From: JBCDCU01 sp039180865
GTDB taxonomy: Bacteria; Pseudomonadota; Alphaproteobacteria; Rhizobiales; JACESI01
Length of the DNA: 11,077 nucleotides
Direction: 5' to 3'
Assembly: GCA_039180865.1 (NCBI GenBank)
Contig: JBCDCZ010000150.1
Span: 1-11,077, forward strand
The stretch's first letter is position 1. Each line of letters starts with the position of its first letter. The position numbers and the translations under genes are program-made. Shown in pieces: positions 1-6,331 of this stretch. The notes beneath the pieces are model-generated. The model was not told the DNA's origin and ran no database searches. It saw only the letters and a list, made by a program, of their open reading frames with translations.

Positions 1-194
1 CGACGATCCAGATCCGGTCTGACTTTACAGAGAACCTGATCAACACGCTGGAAGTCGGTGCAGGCAACCTGACCCTGGCTGATCTCAACGAGGAAGGCGC
101 CAACCTTCTGACCTTGCAGACACGTCAGACACTGGCCTCTACCTCTCTGTCGTTCGCGACACAGGCAGACCAGGCCGTGCTTTCACTGTTCTAG
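1..194 (+). CDS. Flagellin, C-terminal end (partial, 5' end outside window)
   Basis: The reading frame is open from the window edge (first full codon at 3) to TAG at 192-194, giving 63 residues. The end contains GANLLTLQTRQTLASTSLSF and finishes QADQAVLSLF. This is the classic flagellin C-terminal D0 helix, which packs the filament core and carries the type III export and polymerisation surfaces; the closing hydrophobic LSLF is typical. The protein would be exported through the flagellar basal body and polymerised beyond the FlgK/FlgL junction encoded further along. It is followed by a strong terminator and then by flbT and flaF, dedicated flagellin regulators, which supports the call. FlgL shares the D0/D1 fold, but a flgL gene is found elsewhere in this window. 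How many flagellin copies lie upstream cannot be seen. Confidence 0.93.
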   Translation, partial: TIQIRSDFTENLINTLEVGAGNLTLADLNEEGANLLTLQTRQTLASTSLSFATQADQAVLSLF

Positions 195-233
195 AGACAG
201 CAAAAAAACGAACAATACTGTTCATTAACAAGC

Positions 234-261
234 AAGCGGGGGCGAAAGCTCCCGCTTTTTT
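234..261 (+). terminator. Rho-independent terminator of the flagellin gene
   Basis: Ten pairs (234-243 with 248-257, one G-U) close a GAAA tetraloop at 244-247. The hairpin runs straight into a T tract that, with the T residues at the stem base, spans 256-261. It starts 39 nt after the flagellin stop. A GNRA-type loop on a GC-rich stem makes it a strong intrinsic terminator and probably also protects the 3' end of an abundant flagellin mRNA. It should largely uncouple flbT-flaF from flagellin transcription. Confidence 0.9.
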
Positions 262-272
262 GTTTGGATCTG

Positions 273-278
273 TATAAT
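273..278 (+). promoter_or_regulatory. Possible -10 box for flbT-flaF
   Basis: TATAAT stands at 273-278, 38 nt before the flbT start, just after the flagellin terminator. A start near 285 would give a leader of about 30 nt containing the flbT ribosome binding site. No good -35 hexamer lies 16-18 nt upstream because that stretch is the terminator stem and T tract, so the call is weak. Partial read-through from the flagellin promoter is the alternative way to express flbT and flaF. Confidence 0.3.
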
Positions 279-316
279 GCGTGCATTCCTTACCGAATCG
301 CGTGAAAGGTCTTGCA

Positions 317-757
317 ATGCCGCTCAAAGTTGAACTGAAGCCCGGTGAAAAAGTCATCCTGGGCCAAGCCGTCATCACCAACGGCGACAGCCGCGCTCGT
401 TTTATTTTGGATGGAAATGCGCCGCTTCTACGGGAAAAAGATATTATGAAACCCGAGACCGCGGACACACCGGCCAAGCTCATCTATCTCGCTGTCCAGG
501 TGATGTATCTCGACCAGGACGTGGAAAAACACCATCAGGATTACTTCAAGATCGTGACTGAGCTTTTGGCAGCCGCGCCAAGCCTCGCCCCGGAAATCGC
601 AAACGTGAATAACAATATCTTAACCGGTGGACTCTATAAAGCTTTGAGAGCAGCTAGAGCTTTGATTTCTAAAGAGGAAGAGTTACTCAGCCATGCACGG
701 ACAAGCCGCGACACAAGCTTACCAGTCAATGGCCCAGAAGGTCATGAGTCCCCGTGA
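317..757 (+). CDS. flbT: FlbT, flagellin mRNA regulator
   Basis: The 146-residue product begins MPLKVELKPGEKVILGQAVI, the characteristic FlbT opening, and continues with AKLIYLAVQVMYLD (about 53-66) and a helical C-terminal half. In Caulobacter, FlbT binds the 5' leader of flagellin mRNA and destabilises it until the hook is complete; in some other Alphaproteobacteria it acts positively. It is a small cytosolic protein with no signal or membrane segment. ATG 317 is chosen because it gives the family N-terminus and has AAGG at 306-309, about 7 nt upstream. An in-frame ATG at 281 would add 12 uncharacteristic residues. The last 65 nt are read again as the start of flaF, so the polar tail after residue about 125 shares DNA with the FlaF N-terminus. 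Family assignment is secure; the direction of regulation is inferred. Confidence 0.93.
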   Translation: MPLKVELKPGEKVILGQAVITNGDSRARFILDGNAPLLREKDIMKPETADTPAKLIYLAVQVMYLDQDVEKHHQDYFKIVTELLAAAPSLAPEIANVNNNILTGGLYKALRAARALISKEEELLSHARTSRDTSLPVNGPEGHESP

Positions 758-1055
758 ACTCGAAGCCACGATTCTGATAAAAGCCGCTGCCCAATTCCAG
801 CAGGCACAGGAAAGCTGGGGCGATCGTGGGCAGTTGAAAGACGCTCTTTCCTACAACCGCAAACTCTGGGCAATATTCGTCGCAAATGCGACCGATCCTG
901 AAAGCCCCCTTCCGCTCAATCTTCGCAACAATATCGCCAATCTCGGTATTTTCGTGTTCAAGCGCACCCAGGAGGTGCTTGCTGAACCGGCTCCGGAAAA
1001 GCTCAACATTCTGATGTCGATCAACCGCGAACTGGCCTCAGGGTTGCGTTCGTAG
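693..1055 (+). CDS. flaF: FlaF, flagellin synthesis/secretion regulator
   Basis: The product is 120 residues, cytosolic and helical. ATQAYQSMAQKVMSPRELEA near the N-terminus matches the FlaF signature (an AYQ motif followed by a P-R-E/Q element). FlaF is needed for flagellin accumulation and filament assembly in Caulobacter and Brucella and works in opposition or partnership with FlbT; it is thought to act as a flagellin chaperone or translation factor. ATG 693 is preferred because it retains the AYQ motif and has a purine-rich GAGGAAGAG at 674-682 upstream. ATG 729 would remove that motif. The gene starts 65 nt inside flbT in another frame, so translational coupling is likely. The order flbT-flaF is the reverse of flaF-flbT that I recall for Caulobacter and Sinorhizobium. 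Confidence 0.9.
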   Translation: MHGQAATQAYQSMAQKVMSPRELEATILIKAAAQFQQAQESWGDRGQLKDALSYNRKLWAIFVANATDPESPLPLNLRNNIANLGIFVFKRTQEVLAEPAPEKLNILMSINRELASGLRS

Positions 1056-1077
1056 CAATCATTGAGATTGGATATCG

Positions 1078-1101
1078 AGGCCGCATTAAGCGGCCTTTTT
1101 T
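1078..1101 (+). terminator. Rho-independent terminator after flaF
   Basis: GGCCGC (1079-1084) pairs with GCGGCC (1090-1095) across an ATTAA loop, extended by A1078-T1096, and runs into T1096-T1101. It lies 23 nt after the flaF stop and ends the + strand flagellin/flbT/flaF unit. The T tract is only on the + side, so it should not stop the converging flgL transcript. Confidence 0.88.
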
Positions 1102-1194
1102 GTTTTCCGACTTTGAATAAACATCATCCTAAGACGCAGGCGCTCTAAATTAGCGAGTGCATTGCGTGTGGTGTCAGCGATAATCAGCGCCAGA

Positions 1195-2721
1195 TTACAG
1201 GAAGTTCACCAGGGACAGATCGCTGATTGCAGAGGCAGCTGCGAAACTTGCTTCGAGTTGCGTCTGCAGTGAGAGGAGCTGGGTTGCAACCTCAGTTGGA
1301 TCGGCGCGTTCGATCTCTTCGCGAATGCCGTCCAATGTATTTATAAAGGCCGTATGCCTCTGGTCCGCGTTGCCCGCAATTGCCTGAATTCCAGCGATTT
1401 CCTGTGTGACGGACTGGACGGATGGCTGATTGACCTGAACCGCGAGATCCGCCCGTGCCCTGAGCGCAAATGCGTTGTGCACTGCCTGGTTTTCCTGCTC
1501 CGTGCCGCTCGTAAACTCGCCAATTGAAAATGCCGCGAGAACCGTCAGGCTGTCACGCAAGGCAGCCTCATTGGCGCGCAAGCCGTAATTGACTGTAATC
1601 GTGTCATCGACGGCGATCTGCAAACCTTCGCGCGGTGGGTCGGTGTCATTCTGGCCGTTGTAGTAAAAGATCGTGTCCGCCGCCGTGGCATTGCGAAGCC
1701 CGGTCGCATCTTCCGGTGCTATTGTTCCACCAACCGTATCGACGCGTTGCGGGATACGCCCCGCCTCGGTGTCGAAGAAATCGCGCGCGGTCGTAATTCG
1801 GGATGCTGCGTTCAGCTCTGTGCGCGCCGTGAAGTCGAGCCGGTCCCGCAGCGCTGCATTGAAATTCTGAGCCGTATCATCCGGTGTCGCACCGATCTCA
1901 AATGACCCGTTGAAACTATCAGGAATTCCGGCGGTCAGTTCGACGACTTCCTGCGTGCCGTCCGGCAGATCCAGAAAGACACGAAACGTTTCTTCAGGCT
2001 CAGGTTGTCCGGTGAACTCCACATCAATGCTTTGCGGTTCAGTCCCGGTGACCGTCACGTTTACATTGGAGAGATTGTTCTCGACGGCGTTTATGTCAAA
2101 GCCGAAATCGGTTGCTGCCTCCTCCGACAATGTTACGGTCGACGGAGTCAGTGGGTCGATGTCGGTGTCGAGGCGTCCCAGGCCATTGTTGCCGAGATCA
2201 GCGCGTAGCCGTTCTTCGGTGACCCCGCGCAAACCTTCCGCTCCCGAACCGTCGCCATCGAGGATGACTTCAACCGTATCCACGGGCTGTGTGAGAACAT
2301 TGTCGCCGCCAAAGATGTAACGGCCATCGGTTTGCGAATTCAGGAGCGCGACCGATTCCAGAAAGAAGTTTTCCGCCGCCTGCTGCGTAAAGGTCTCGCC
2401 GTTTCCAAGATCGATGAAATTGTTCGGATCAACGACGTCACGCGCCTCGATCCGAATCTCTTCAAGCCGGTCAAGAGCAAGAACGGTGAGATCGACCCGG
2501 ACCGCCAAAACGTCGATATTTGATTGGTAGGCCTCCAGACGGGAAATGTCGGCGCGTAGTGAAATCGATTGCACCCGGTCGGACCCGAGCCCGCCATAGG
2601 TCGTAGCACGCTCTCCCGTCGCAAGCTGACGGTTCAAATCATCAAGCTGCTCACGGTTCTGGATCAACGTGTCAGAGCGGAGGAAAGACGGGCCGCCGAG
2701 GAGTGAAGATGCTATCGTCAT
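1195..2721 (-). CDS. flgL: FlgL, hook-filament junction protein (HAP3), extended
   Basis: FlgL is the second junction protein, exported after FlgK, on which the flagellin filament is nucleated. The 508-residue product has a flagellin-like N-terminus (SDTLIQNREQLDDLNRQLAT, about 16-35, then TYGGLGSDRV), a D1 motif ending TDGRYIFGGDN (131-141), and a C-terminal D0 helix ending ISDLSLVNFL. Typical FlgL is about 300-350 residues, so roughly 150-200 residues are extra. They lie between about 142 and 375 and include a beta-rich segment (about 228-300) with ETFRVFLDLPDGTQEVVELT followed by GSFEIGATPDDTAQNF. The start at 2721 is preceded by AAAGG about 9 nt upstream, overlapping the flgK stop. The gap to flgK is only 12 nt, so the two genes are co-transcribed and probably translationally coupled. 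No minus-strand terminator is visible after the stop. Confidence 0.9.
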   Translation of the reverse strand: MTIASSLLGGPSFLRSDTLIQNREQLDDLNRQLATGERATTYGGLGSDRVQSISLRADISRLEAYQSNIDVLAVRVDLTVLALDRLEEIRIEARDVVDPNNFIDLGNGETFTQQAAENFFLESVALLNSQTDGRYIFGGDNVLTQPVDTVEVILDGDGSGAEGLRGVTEERLRADLGNNGLGRLDTDIDPLTPSTVTLSEEAATDFGFDINAVENNLSNVNVTVTGTEPQSIDVEFTGQPEPEETFRVFLDLPDGTQEVVELTAGIPDSFNGSFEIGATPDDTAQNFNAALRDRLDFTARTELNAASRITTARDFFDTEAGRIPQRVDTVGGTIAPEDATGLRNATAADTIFYYNGQNDTDPPREGLQIAVDDTITVNYGLRANEAALRDSLTVLAAFSIGEFTSGTEQENQAVHNAFALRARADLAVQVNQPSVQSVTQEIAGIQAIAGNADQRHTAFINTLDGIREEIERADPTEVATQLLSLQTQLEASFAAASAISDLSLVNFL

Positions 2722-2733
2722 GGTCTAGGACCT

Positions 2734-4569
2734 TTAGATGGAAAGGAGCGCGTCAATGAGTTCCTGGATCGTCGTGAGAACCCGGGCATTCGCCTGGAAA
2801 GCCTGTTCAAGCTCAATGAGACGGGCGATTTCATCATCAATATTCACTGAGGATTCCGCCTGAAGGCGTTCCTGAACGTTATTGAATGAGATTTCGGATG
2901 CGTCGGCCTGACGCTGCACAGCTTCCGATTGCTGTCCCTGTCGCGATACGATGATCTGCAGGAGATCGGCAGCGGTTGCCTCAATCGGGTTATTGGTTGC
3001 CCCAAGACCGCTCGCAGGAGACACGGCACGGATATCGTTTCGGATCTGATCAATGATGCGGTCGACGCGATCGGAATCCCCCGAGTTATCATTTGTCGTC
3101 GTAAAGCGAGACACGAGTGAAGGATCTTCGATAACTGCTGGATTGACCGCTATTCGCCCGGCAAAACCGGCAAGTCCCGGACCCTCATTCAGCGCATTCG
3201 AAAATACGCCACCGGTTCCGCTGTCGATAAAGAGGGGAAACGCCAGATCTCCGGTAAGGCCCGTGATGGTCACATTGGCAGACAGCGCATCAACTGTAGC
3301 CGGAGCCGTCGCGGTAAACTGAAGATTGCCTGCGGCCGTCGCCGCCGTCAGCCCGGTCGCAGGTGTCAGTCCATCGAGAAATGTTTGAATGTCGGCGGCG
3401 GCCGTTCCAGCACTCAAATCGAGGCCGAACACAAGATCGTTTGGATCGGCGGTGAAATCGTCTGCGAGCGGCAATTGCGCCGGGTCACTGACCTGGACGA
3501 GCGTTACGGTGCGCTGAGCGCCAGTTGTATCGGTAAAGCCGAGCGAAACCGTGTTTCCATCGCTGAGGGCGCTGACGTCGACTTCCAGGCCATCGGTGAT
3601 CGCCGTTGATGCAACCTCTACATTCGACACGGCAAGCGCTATTTGAGCTGCGAATTCATCCAATTGATCCTGAATCTGCTGCAGGCTGCCATCGCGCAAT
3701 TGTGTGTAGGCTGCAAGCGCTCCTTCCTCTATCTGGCCGCTCGCCAGAAGGTCCACCTCGAACGTGCCTCCAGAGCGCACGAAAACGGAAGACAGGATCC
3801 CGTTATCGAGGGTTGTTTCCGGCGTGACCGTTCCCGCACGCTGAAAATCGATGAAGAAGGGCTGACTTTCAACAAGGCTGATCCCACTCGTTGTGCGGAT
3901 CTGCACCGTGTTGTTATTGTTTCGCTCAACTTCGATGTCGATAATCTGGGCGAGTTCGTCGATCAGGCGGTCGCGCTCATCGAGCAGCGCGACAGGCTGG
4001 TTCCCGAGCGATCCCTCCGACACAATGCGCGAGTTGAGTTCGACAATGCCCGCTATCGCCTGATTTGCCTGAGTGACGGTTTCTGCGATCGCAATATCGG
4101 CTTCCTGACGCAGATCCTGGACAGTTTGGGACAGGTTGTTTAGCTGCCCTGTAAAGACCTGAAGATCGGTTACAGCCTGAATCTGGGCTGAGAAATCTTC
4201 CGGTGACGCAGCAAGCGCCTCAAGCGAAGCGAGCGCTTGGTTGAAAGACGTGTCGATTGCTGTTGGTGAACCAGGCTCGCCGAACGCAACATCAAGGCGC
4301 CCTAGAAAGTCAGCCTGAATCTGATTGTTGACGTTTACCGCTGCAAAGTCGCGCAGCTGATCCTGCACTTCTTCATTGATCGCGCGTTCGACCGTAATCG
4401 AGCGAACACCGATCGTGTCGCCGCCGGCAGAAACCTCGCCTTGGACCAGCCGGCGTCTTGTGAATCCCTCGGTTTCTGCATTCGCAATGTTCGATGCGAT
4501 GACGCCGAGATCGTCCTGGGTTACGCGAAGACCTGTCCCTGCAATGTTAATGGCGCTTCCAATGCCCAT
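2734..4569 (-). CDS. flgK: FlgK, hook-filament junction protein (HAP1)
   Basis: FlgK caps the completed hook and joins it to FlgL and the filament. The 611-residue product starts MGIGSAINIAGTGL and contains IASNIANAETEGFTRR (24-39), the rod/hook-type N-terminal motif. LDERDRLIDELAQI (196-209) is conserved in FlgK, and the C-terminus reads LIELEQAFQANARVLTTIQE before LLSI. The region at about 325-445 is Ala/Thr/Asp-rich and beta-like (DGNTVSLGF, then RTVTLVQV) and resembles in style the insertion in FlgL. Length is somewhat above the enterobacterial 547 residues. There is no strong Shine-Dalgarno before 4569 (GAAAGCGTGAAGC only), so translation may depend partly on upstream flgE. It lies 71 nt after flgE and 12 nt before flgL in one - strand operon. 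Confidence 0.95.
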   Translation of the reverse strand: MGIGSAINIAGTGLRVTQDDLGVIASNIANAETEGFTRRRLVQGEVSAGGDTIGVRSITVERAINEEVQDQLRDFAAVNVNNQIQADFLGRLDVAFGEPGSPTAIDTSFNQALASLEALAASPEDFSAQIQAVTDLQVFTGQLNNLSQTVQDLRQEADIAIAETVTQANQAIAGIVELNSRIVSEGSLGNQPVALLDERDRLIDELAQIIDIEVERNNNNTVQIRTTSGISLVESQPFFIDFQRAGTVTPETTLDNGILSSVFVRSGGTFEVDLLASGQIEEGALAAYTQLRDGSLQQIQDQLDEFAAQIALAVSNVEVASTAITDGLEVDVSALSDGNTVSLGFTDTTGAQRTVTLVQVSDPAQLPLADDFTADPNDLVFGLDLSAGTAAADIQTFLDGLTPATGLTAATAAGNLQFTATAPATVDALSANVTITGLTGDLAFPLFIDSGTGGVFSNALNEGPGLAGFAGRIAVNPAVIEDPSLVSRFTTTNDNSGDSDRVDRIIDQIRNDIRAVSPASGLGATNNPIEATAADLLQIIVSRQGQQSEAVQRQADASEISFNNVQERLQAESSVNIDDEIARLIELEQAFQANARVLTTIQELIDALLSI

Positions 4570-4595
4570 GCTTCACGCTTTCTGTCGATCGACCC

Positions 4596-4616
4596 GCGCG
4601 CTTTGTACAAACGCGC
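4596..4616. repeat. Inverted repeat between flgE and flgK
   Basis: GCGCG (4596-4600) pairs with CGCGC (4612-4616), followed after a one-base bulge (C4601) by TTT/AAA pairs around a GTAC centre; 4602-4611 is itself a perfect palindrome. A second 10-nt palindrome, GTCGATCGAC, lies at 4584-4593. Neither is followed by a T tract on the - strand, so this is not an intrinsic terminator. In flgE-flgK mRNA it could form a hairpin that adjusts stability or processing, which would help the cell make more hook than junction protein. Function is inferred only. Confidence 0.4.
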
Positions 4617-4640
4617 AGATCTAAAGGACCGTTTTAAGGA

Positions 4641-6047
4641 TTAGAGGATGTTGATGACTTCCGTCAGAAGTTCATCTGCTGCTGTCACCACTCGAGAGTT
4701 TGCTGTATAGGCCTGCTGGGTCACGATGAGTTTAGTGAATTCGTCGGCGATATCGGTGTTCGATGCTTCCAGCGTTGAGCCCAGAATGCTTCCACTGGCA
4801 CCCAGAATCGGCGGACCTGAAAGGGCTGTCGCAGCAAAAGCGCCCCCGCCGTCAATCCTACGCAATTGCGAATCCGCATTGAACGAAGCAAGACCGATCT
4901 CGGCGACGTCGACTGACTGGTCGTTGGAGAAGGTCACAGTCACCCGTCCGCCATCACTGATCGCGACCGTCTCGAAGATCCCGGCCGGAAACCCGTTGGC
5001 GTCCACATTGGCGCTTGCAACACCGCTTGGCGTCGAGAATTGGGTGATGCCGTTCACCCCATGGTTGACCGTAACGTCACCGAAATTGCTTCCGTTGACG
5101 GTCAGATTGTTGATGACGAAGTTCTCAATCTGAGGATCAAGAAGGCCGTTTGTATCGAAGACGTATTGCTGGTTGACTCGGGTCCAGGCCGGATCCGTGC
5201 CGGTCGCGTTGTTGTCGGACAGAAAATACAGATTGTAGATATCTTCATTACCGGCGGTGAGCGCCGTTTCCGTCTTGGCAAACCGGAACTGAATATCCAC
5301 AGCATCCCCGAGCGGGGTGAAAAGTGTTGTCGAACCACCTGCAATGGAGGAATCGAGGAAAAGCTGAGTCTGATCAGCACCGATTGTCGCATCCCCGGTA
5401 TTTCCGGCAGCAACGGGCGGGACAGCGGTCAGGTCTTCACCGCGCAAACTCGGTGCCAAAAGCTCTGTTTCCGCCACGTTCGGATCGGATGTGGTCGTAT
5501 TCGGAAAGCTCGGAAGGTTCGCCTGGAACTCGATTAAAGTTGACGGAACAGCGGGAAGAAACTGGTTCGTGTCGATCTGGATCACCTCGGGCAAGCCGCC
5601 GGTCTGGTTTCCGGTCGCGGGATCAAGTGGAAACCCTTGCAAAAAGTAGCCCGATCCGTTTTCGAAAAAACCCTCGCCGGACAGATTGAAATCACCTGCC
5701 CTCGTGAAGAAATCCTGACCGTTAAAGATCGTATTACCGTCGATCACATCGACCGCCTCGGAAACGATGAAGTAACCGTCGCCTGAAATCGCCACGAACG
5801 TTTCCTGGTCAACGGCAATCGGATTGCCCTGAAGATCGTTGGTTGCTCGAGAGAATGCGCTCACAGAACCAGCATTTTGGACCGCCTGGGTTGCTCCGCC
5901 ATCGGTCACGATTTCCGCAAAGCTCGTATCCTGACGTTTGAAACCAGTCGTCTGCGAGTTTGCGATATTGCCAGAAATGTTCTCCAGAGCGAACGATTGG
6001 GCACGCAGCCCGCTCACCGCCGAATTCAAAGCACCAAAAACACCCAT
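4641..6047 (-). CDS. flgE: FlgE, flagellar hook protein
   Basis: FlgE polymerises outside the cell into the curved hook, the universal joint between rod and filament. The 468-residue product begins MGVFGALNSAVSGL and carries ISGNIANSQTTGFKRQ (24-39), the rod/hook family N-terminal motif. It ends with FTKLIVTQQAYTANSRVVTA, then ADELLTEVINIL, the standard C-terminal helix. The central region (about 100-400) is variable and rich in Asn, Thr and Gly, as expected for surface domains. It is longer than E. coli FlgE (about 400 residues), within the alphaproteobacterial range. The start at 6047 has TGAGG about 9 nt upstream. FlgG and FlgF share the ends but are near 260 residues, so length and linkage to flgK-flgL favour FlgE. 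It is first in the flgE-flgK-flgL operon, behind the sigma-54 promoter at 6125-6139. Confidence 0.95.
   Translation of the reverse strand: MGVFGALNSAVSGLRAQSFALENISGNIANSQTTGFKRQDTSFAEIVTDGGATQAVQNAGSVSAFSRATNDLQGNPIAVDQETFVAISGDGYFIVSEAVDVIDGNTIFNGQDFFTRAGDFNLSGEGFFENGSGYFLQGFPLDPATGNQTGGLPEVIQIDTNQFLPAVPSTLIEFQANLPSFPNTTTSDPNVAETELLAPSLRGEDLTAVPPVAAGNTGDATIGADQTQLFLDSSIAGGSTTLFTPLGDAVDIQFRFAKTETALTAGNEDIYNLYFLSDNNATGTDPAWTRVNQQYVFDTNGLLDPQIENFVINNLTVNGSNFGDVTVNHGVNGITQFSTPSGVASANVDANGFPAGIFETVAISDGGRVTVTFSNDQSVDVAEIGLASFNADSQLRRIDGGGAFAATALSGPPILGASGSILGSTLEASNTDIADEFTKLIVTQQAYTANSRVVTAADELLTEVINIL
5444..5458 (-). promoter_or_regulatory. Intragenic sigma-54 promoter match inside flgE
   Basis: On the - strand the bases read TGGCACCGAGTTTGC, an exact TGGCAC-N5-TTGC core, near codon 197 of flgE and in the sense direction of the operon. 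A transcript would start near 5432, about 860 nt upstream of flgK. No CGGCA cluster like that upstream of flgE is seen 80-150 bp behind it. It may be a chance match, a sigma-54 site without activator, or a real internal promoter for flgK-flgL. Confidence 0.35.
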
Positions 6048-6124
6048 TTTAATCTACCTCATTTCGGTTACACGCTAAGATGGCGTCCATTGCAAAGCCC
6101 AATTCGAGCTTTGGTGAGAGAGCC

Positions 6125-6139
6125 GCAAAGAGCGTGCCA
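6125..6139 (-). promoter_or_regulatory. Sigma-54 promoter of the flgE-flgK-flgL operon
   Basis: The - strand reads TGGCACGCTCTTTGC, matching the sigma-54 (RpoN) consensus TGGCACG-N4-TTGC at every fixed position. The -24 element is at 6134-6139 and the -12 element at 6125-6128, giving a predicted start near 6113 and a leader of about 65 nt before flgE. Sigma-54 promoters need an AAA+ enhancer-binding protein; for late flagellar genes in Caulobacter this is FlbD. Position, orientation and downstream hook gene all agree. Confidence 0.88.
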
Positions 6140-6154
6140 GAAAGAGATTTCGTT

Positions 6155-6180
6155 AAAAAACGTGGTTAATCAGTGATTTA
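6155..6180. promoter_or_regulatory. IHF binding site with A-tract
   Basis: AATCAGTGATTTA at 6168-6180 fits the IHF consensus WATCARNNNNTTR at every position. A six-base A-tract (6155-6160) lies 7 nt to its 5' side, close to the spacing in the phage lambda H' site. It sits about 55-67 bp upstream of the predicted sigma-54 start, between core promoter and candidate enhancers. That is where IHF bends DNA to bring a bound activator to the polymerase. Confidence 0.65.
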
Positions 6181-6211
6181 CGAAGGTCGGTCAGATGCAG
6201 CCCACTATACA

Positions 6212-6260
6212 ACCCGGCAAGAATAGCCCCCGAGCGGCAAGAATTACCGGGTGCCGGGTG
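6212..6260. promoter_or_regulatory. Candidate enhancer (FlbD/ftr-like) cluster upstream of flgE
   Basis: CGGCAAGAAT occurs twice in direct orientation at 6215-6224 and 6235-6244, 20 bp apart (about two helical turns). ACCCGGCA (6212-6219) is exactly reverse-complemented at 6252-6259, and CCGGGTG is repeated in tandem at 6247-6253 and 6254-6260. CGGCA thus recurs three times plus a CGGTA variant, over a span about 100-147 bp upstream of the predicted sigma-54 start. The CGGC core and the distance resemble the ftr elements bound by FlbD in Caulobacter, as I recall them. The site is also 72-120 bp upstream of the divergent sixA-like start. Confidence 0.55.
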
Positions 6261-6331
6261 GCCCAATAAGACGGTCCGGAGAGTCTCCGCGTGTTATTGA
6301 CAAGTTCATCTGGCCCTTCCAAGAATGTCGC

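Noticed and set aside
202..223. On the - strand, GAACA/TGTTC stem followed by a T tract, like a terminator upstream of flbT.
   Set aside because: The stem is only 5 bp and AT-rich, and no - strand gene enters from flbT; the A tract may simply be the spacer before the flagellin terminator.
266..280. GGATCTGTATAATGC upstream of flbT considered as a sigma-54 promoter.
   Set aside because: The GG-to-GC distance is one base too long and the other consensus bases are missing; TATAAT as a weak -10 box explains it better.
139..483. 114-codon open frame on the - strand over the flagellin end and flbT.
   Set aside because: It opposes two recognised genes and crosses a strong terminator; its translation resembles no family.
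1033..1047. TGGCCTCAGGGTTGC, a sigma-54-like sequence on the + strand at the end of flaF.
   Set aside because: Only four of six -24 bases match, and a transcript from it would reach the flaF terminator within about 40 nt with no gene to serve.
3643..4143. 166-codon open frame on the + strand antisense to flgK.
   Set aside because: It is a by-product of the GC-rich third positions of flgK, with no recognisable motif. The same applies to the frame at 5040-5537 antisense to flgE.
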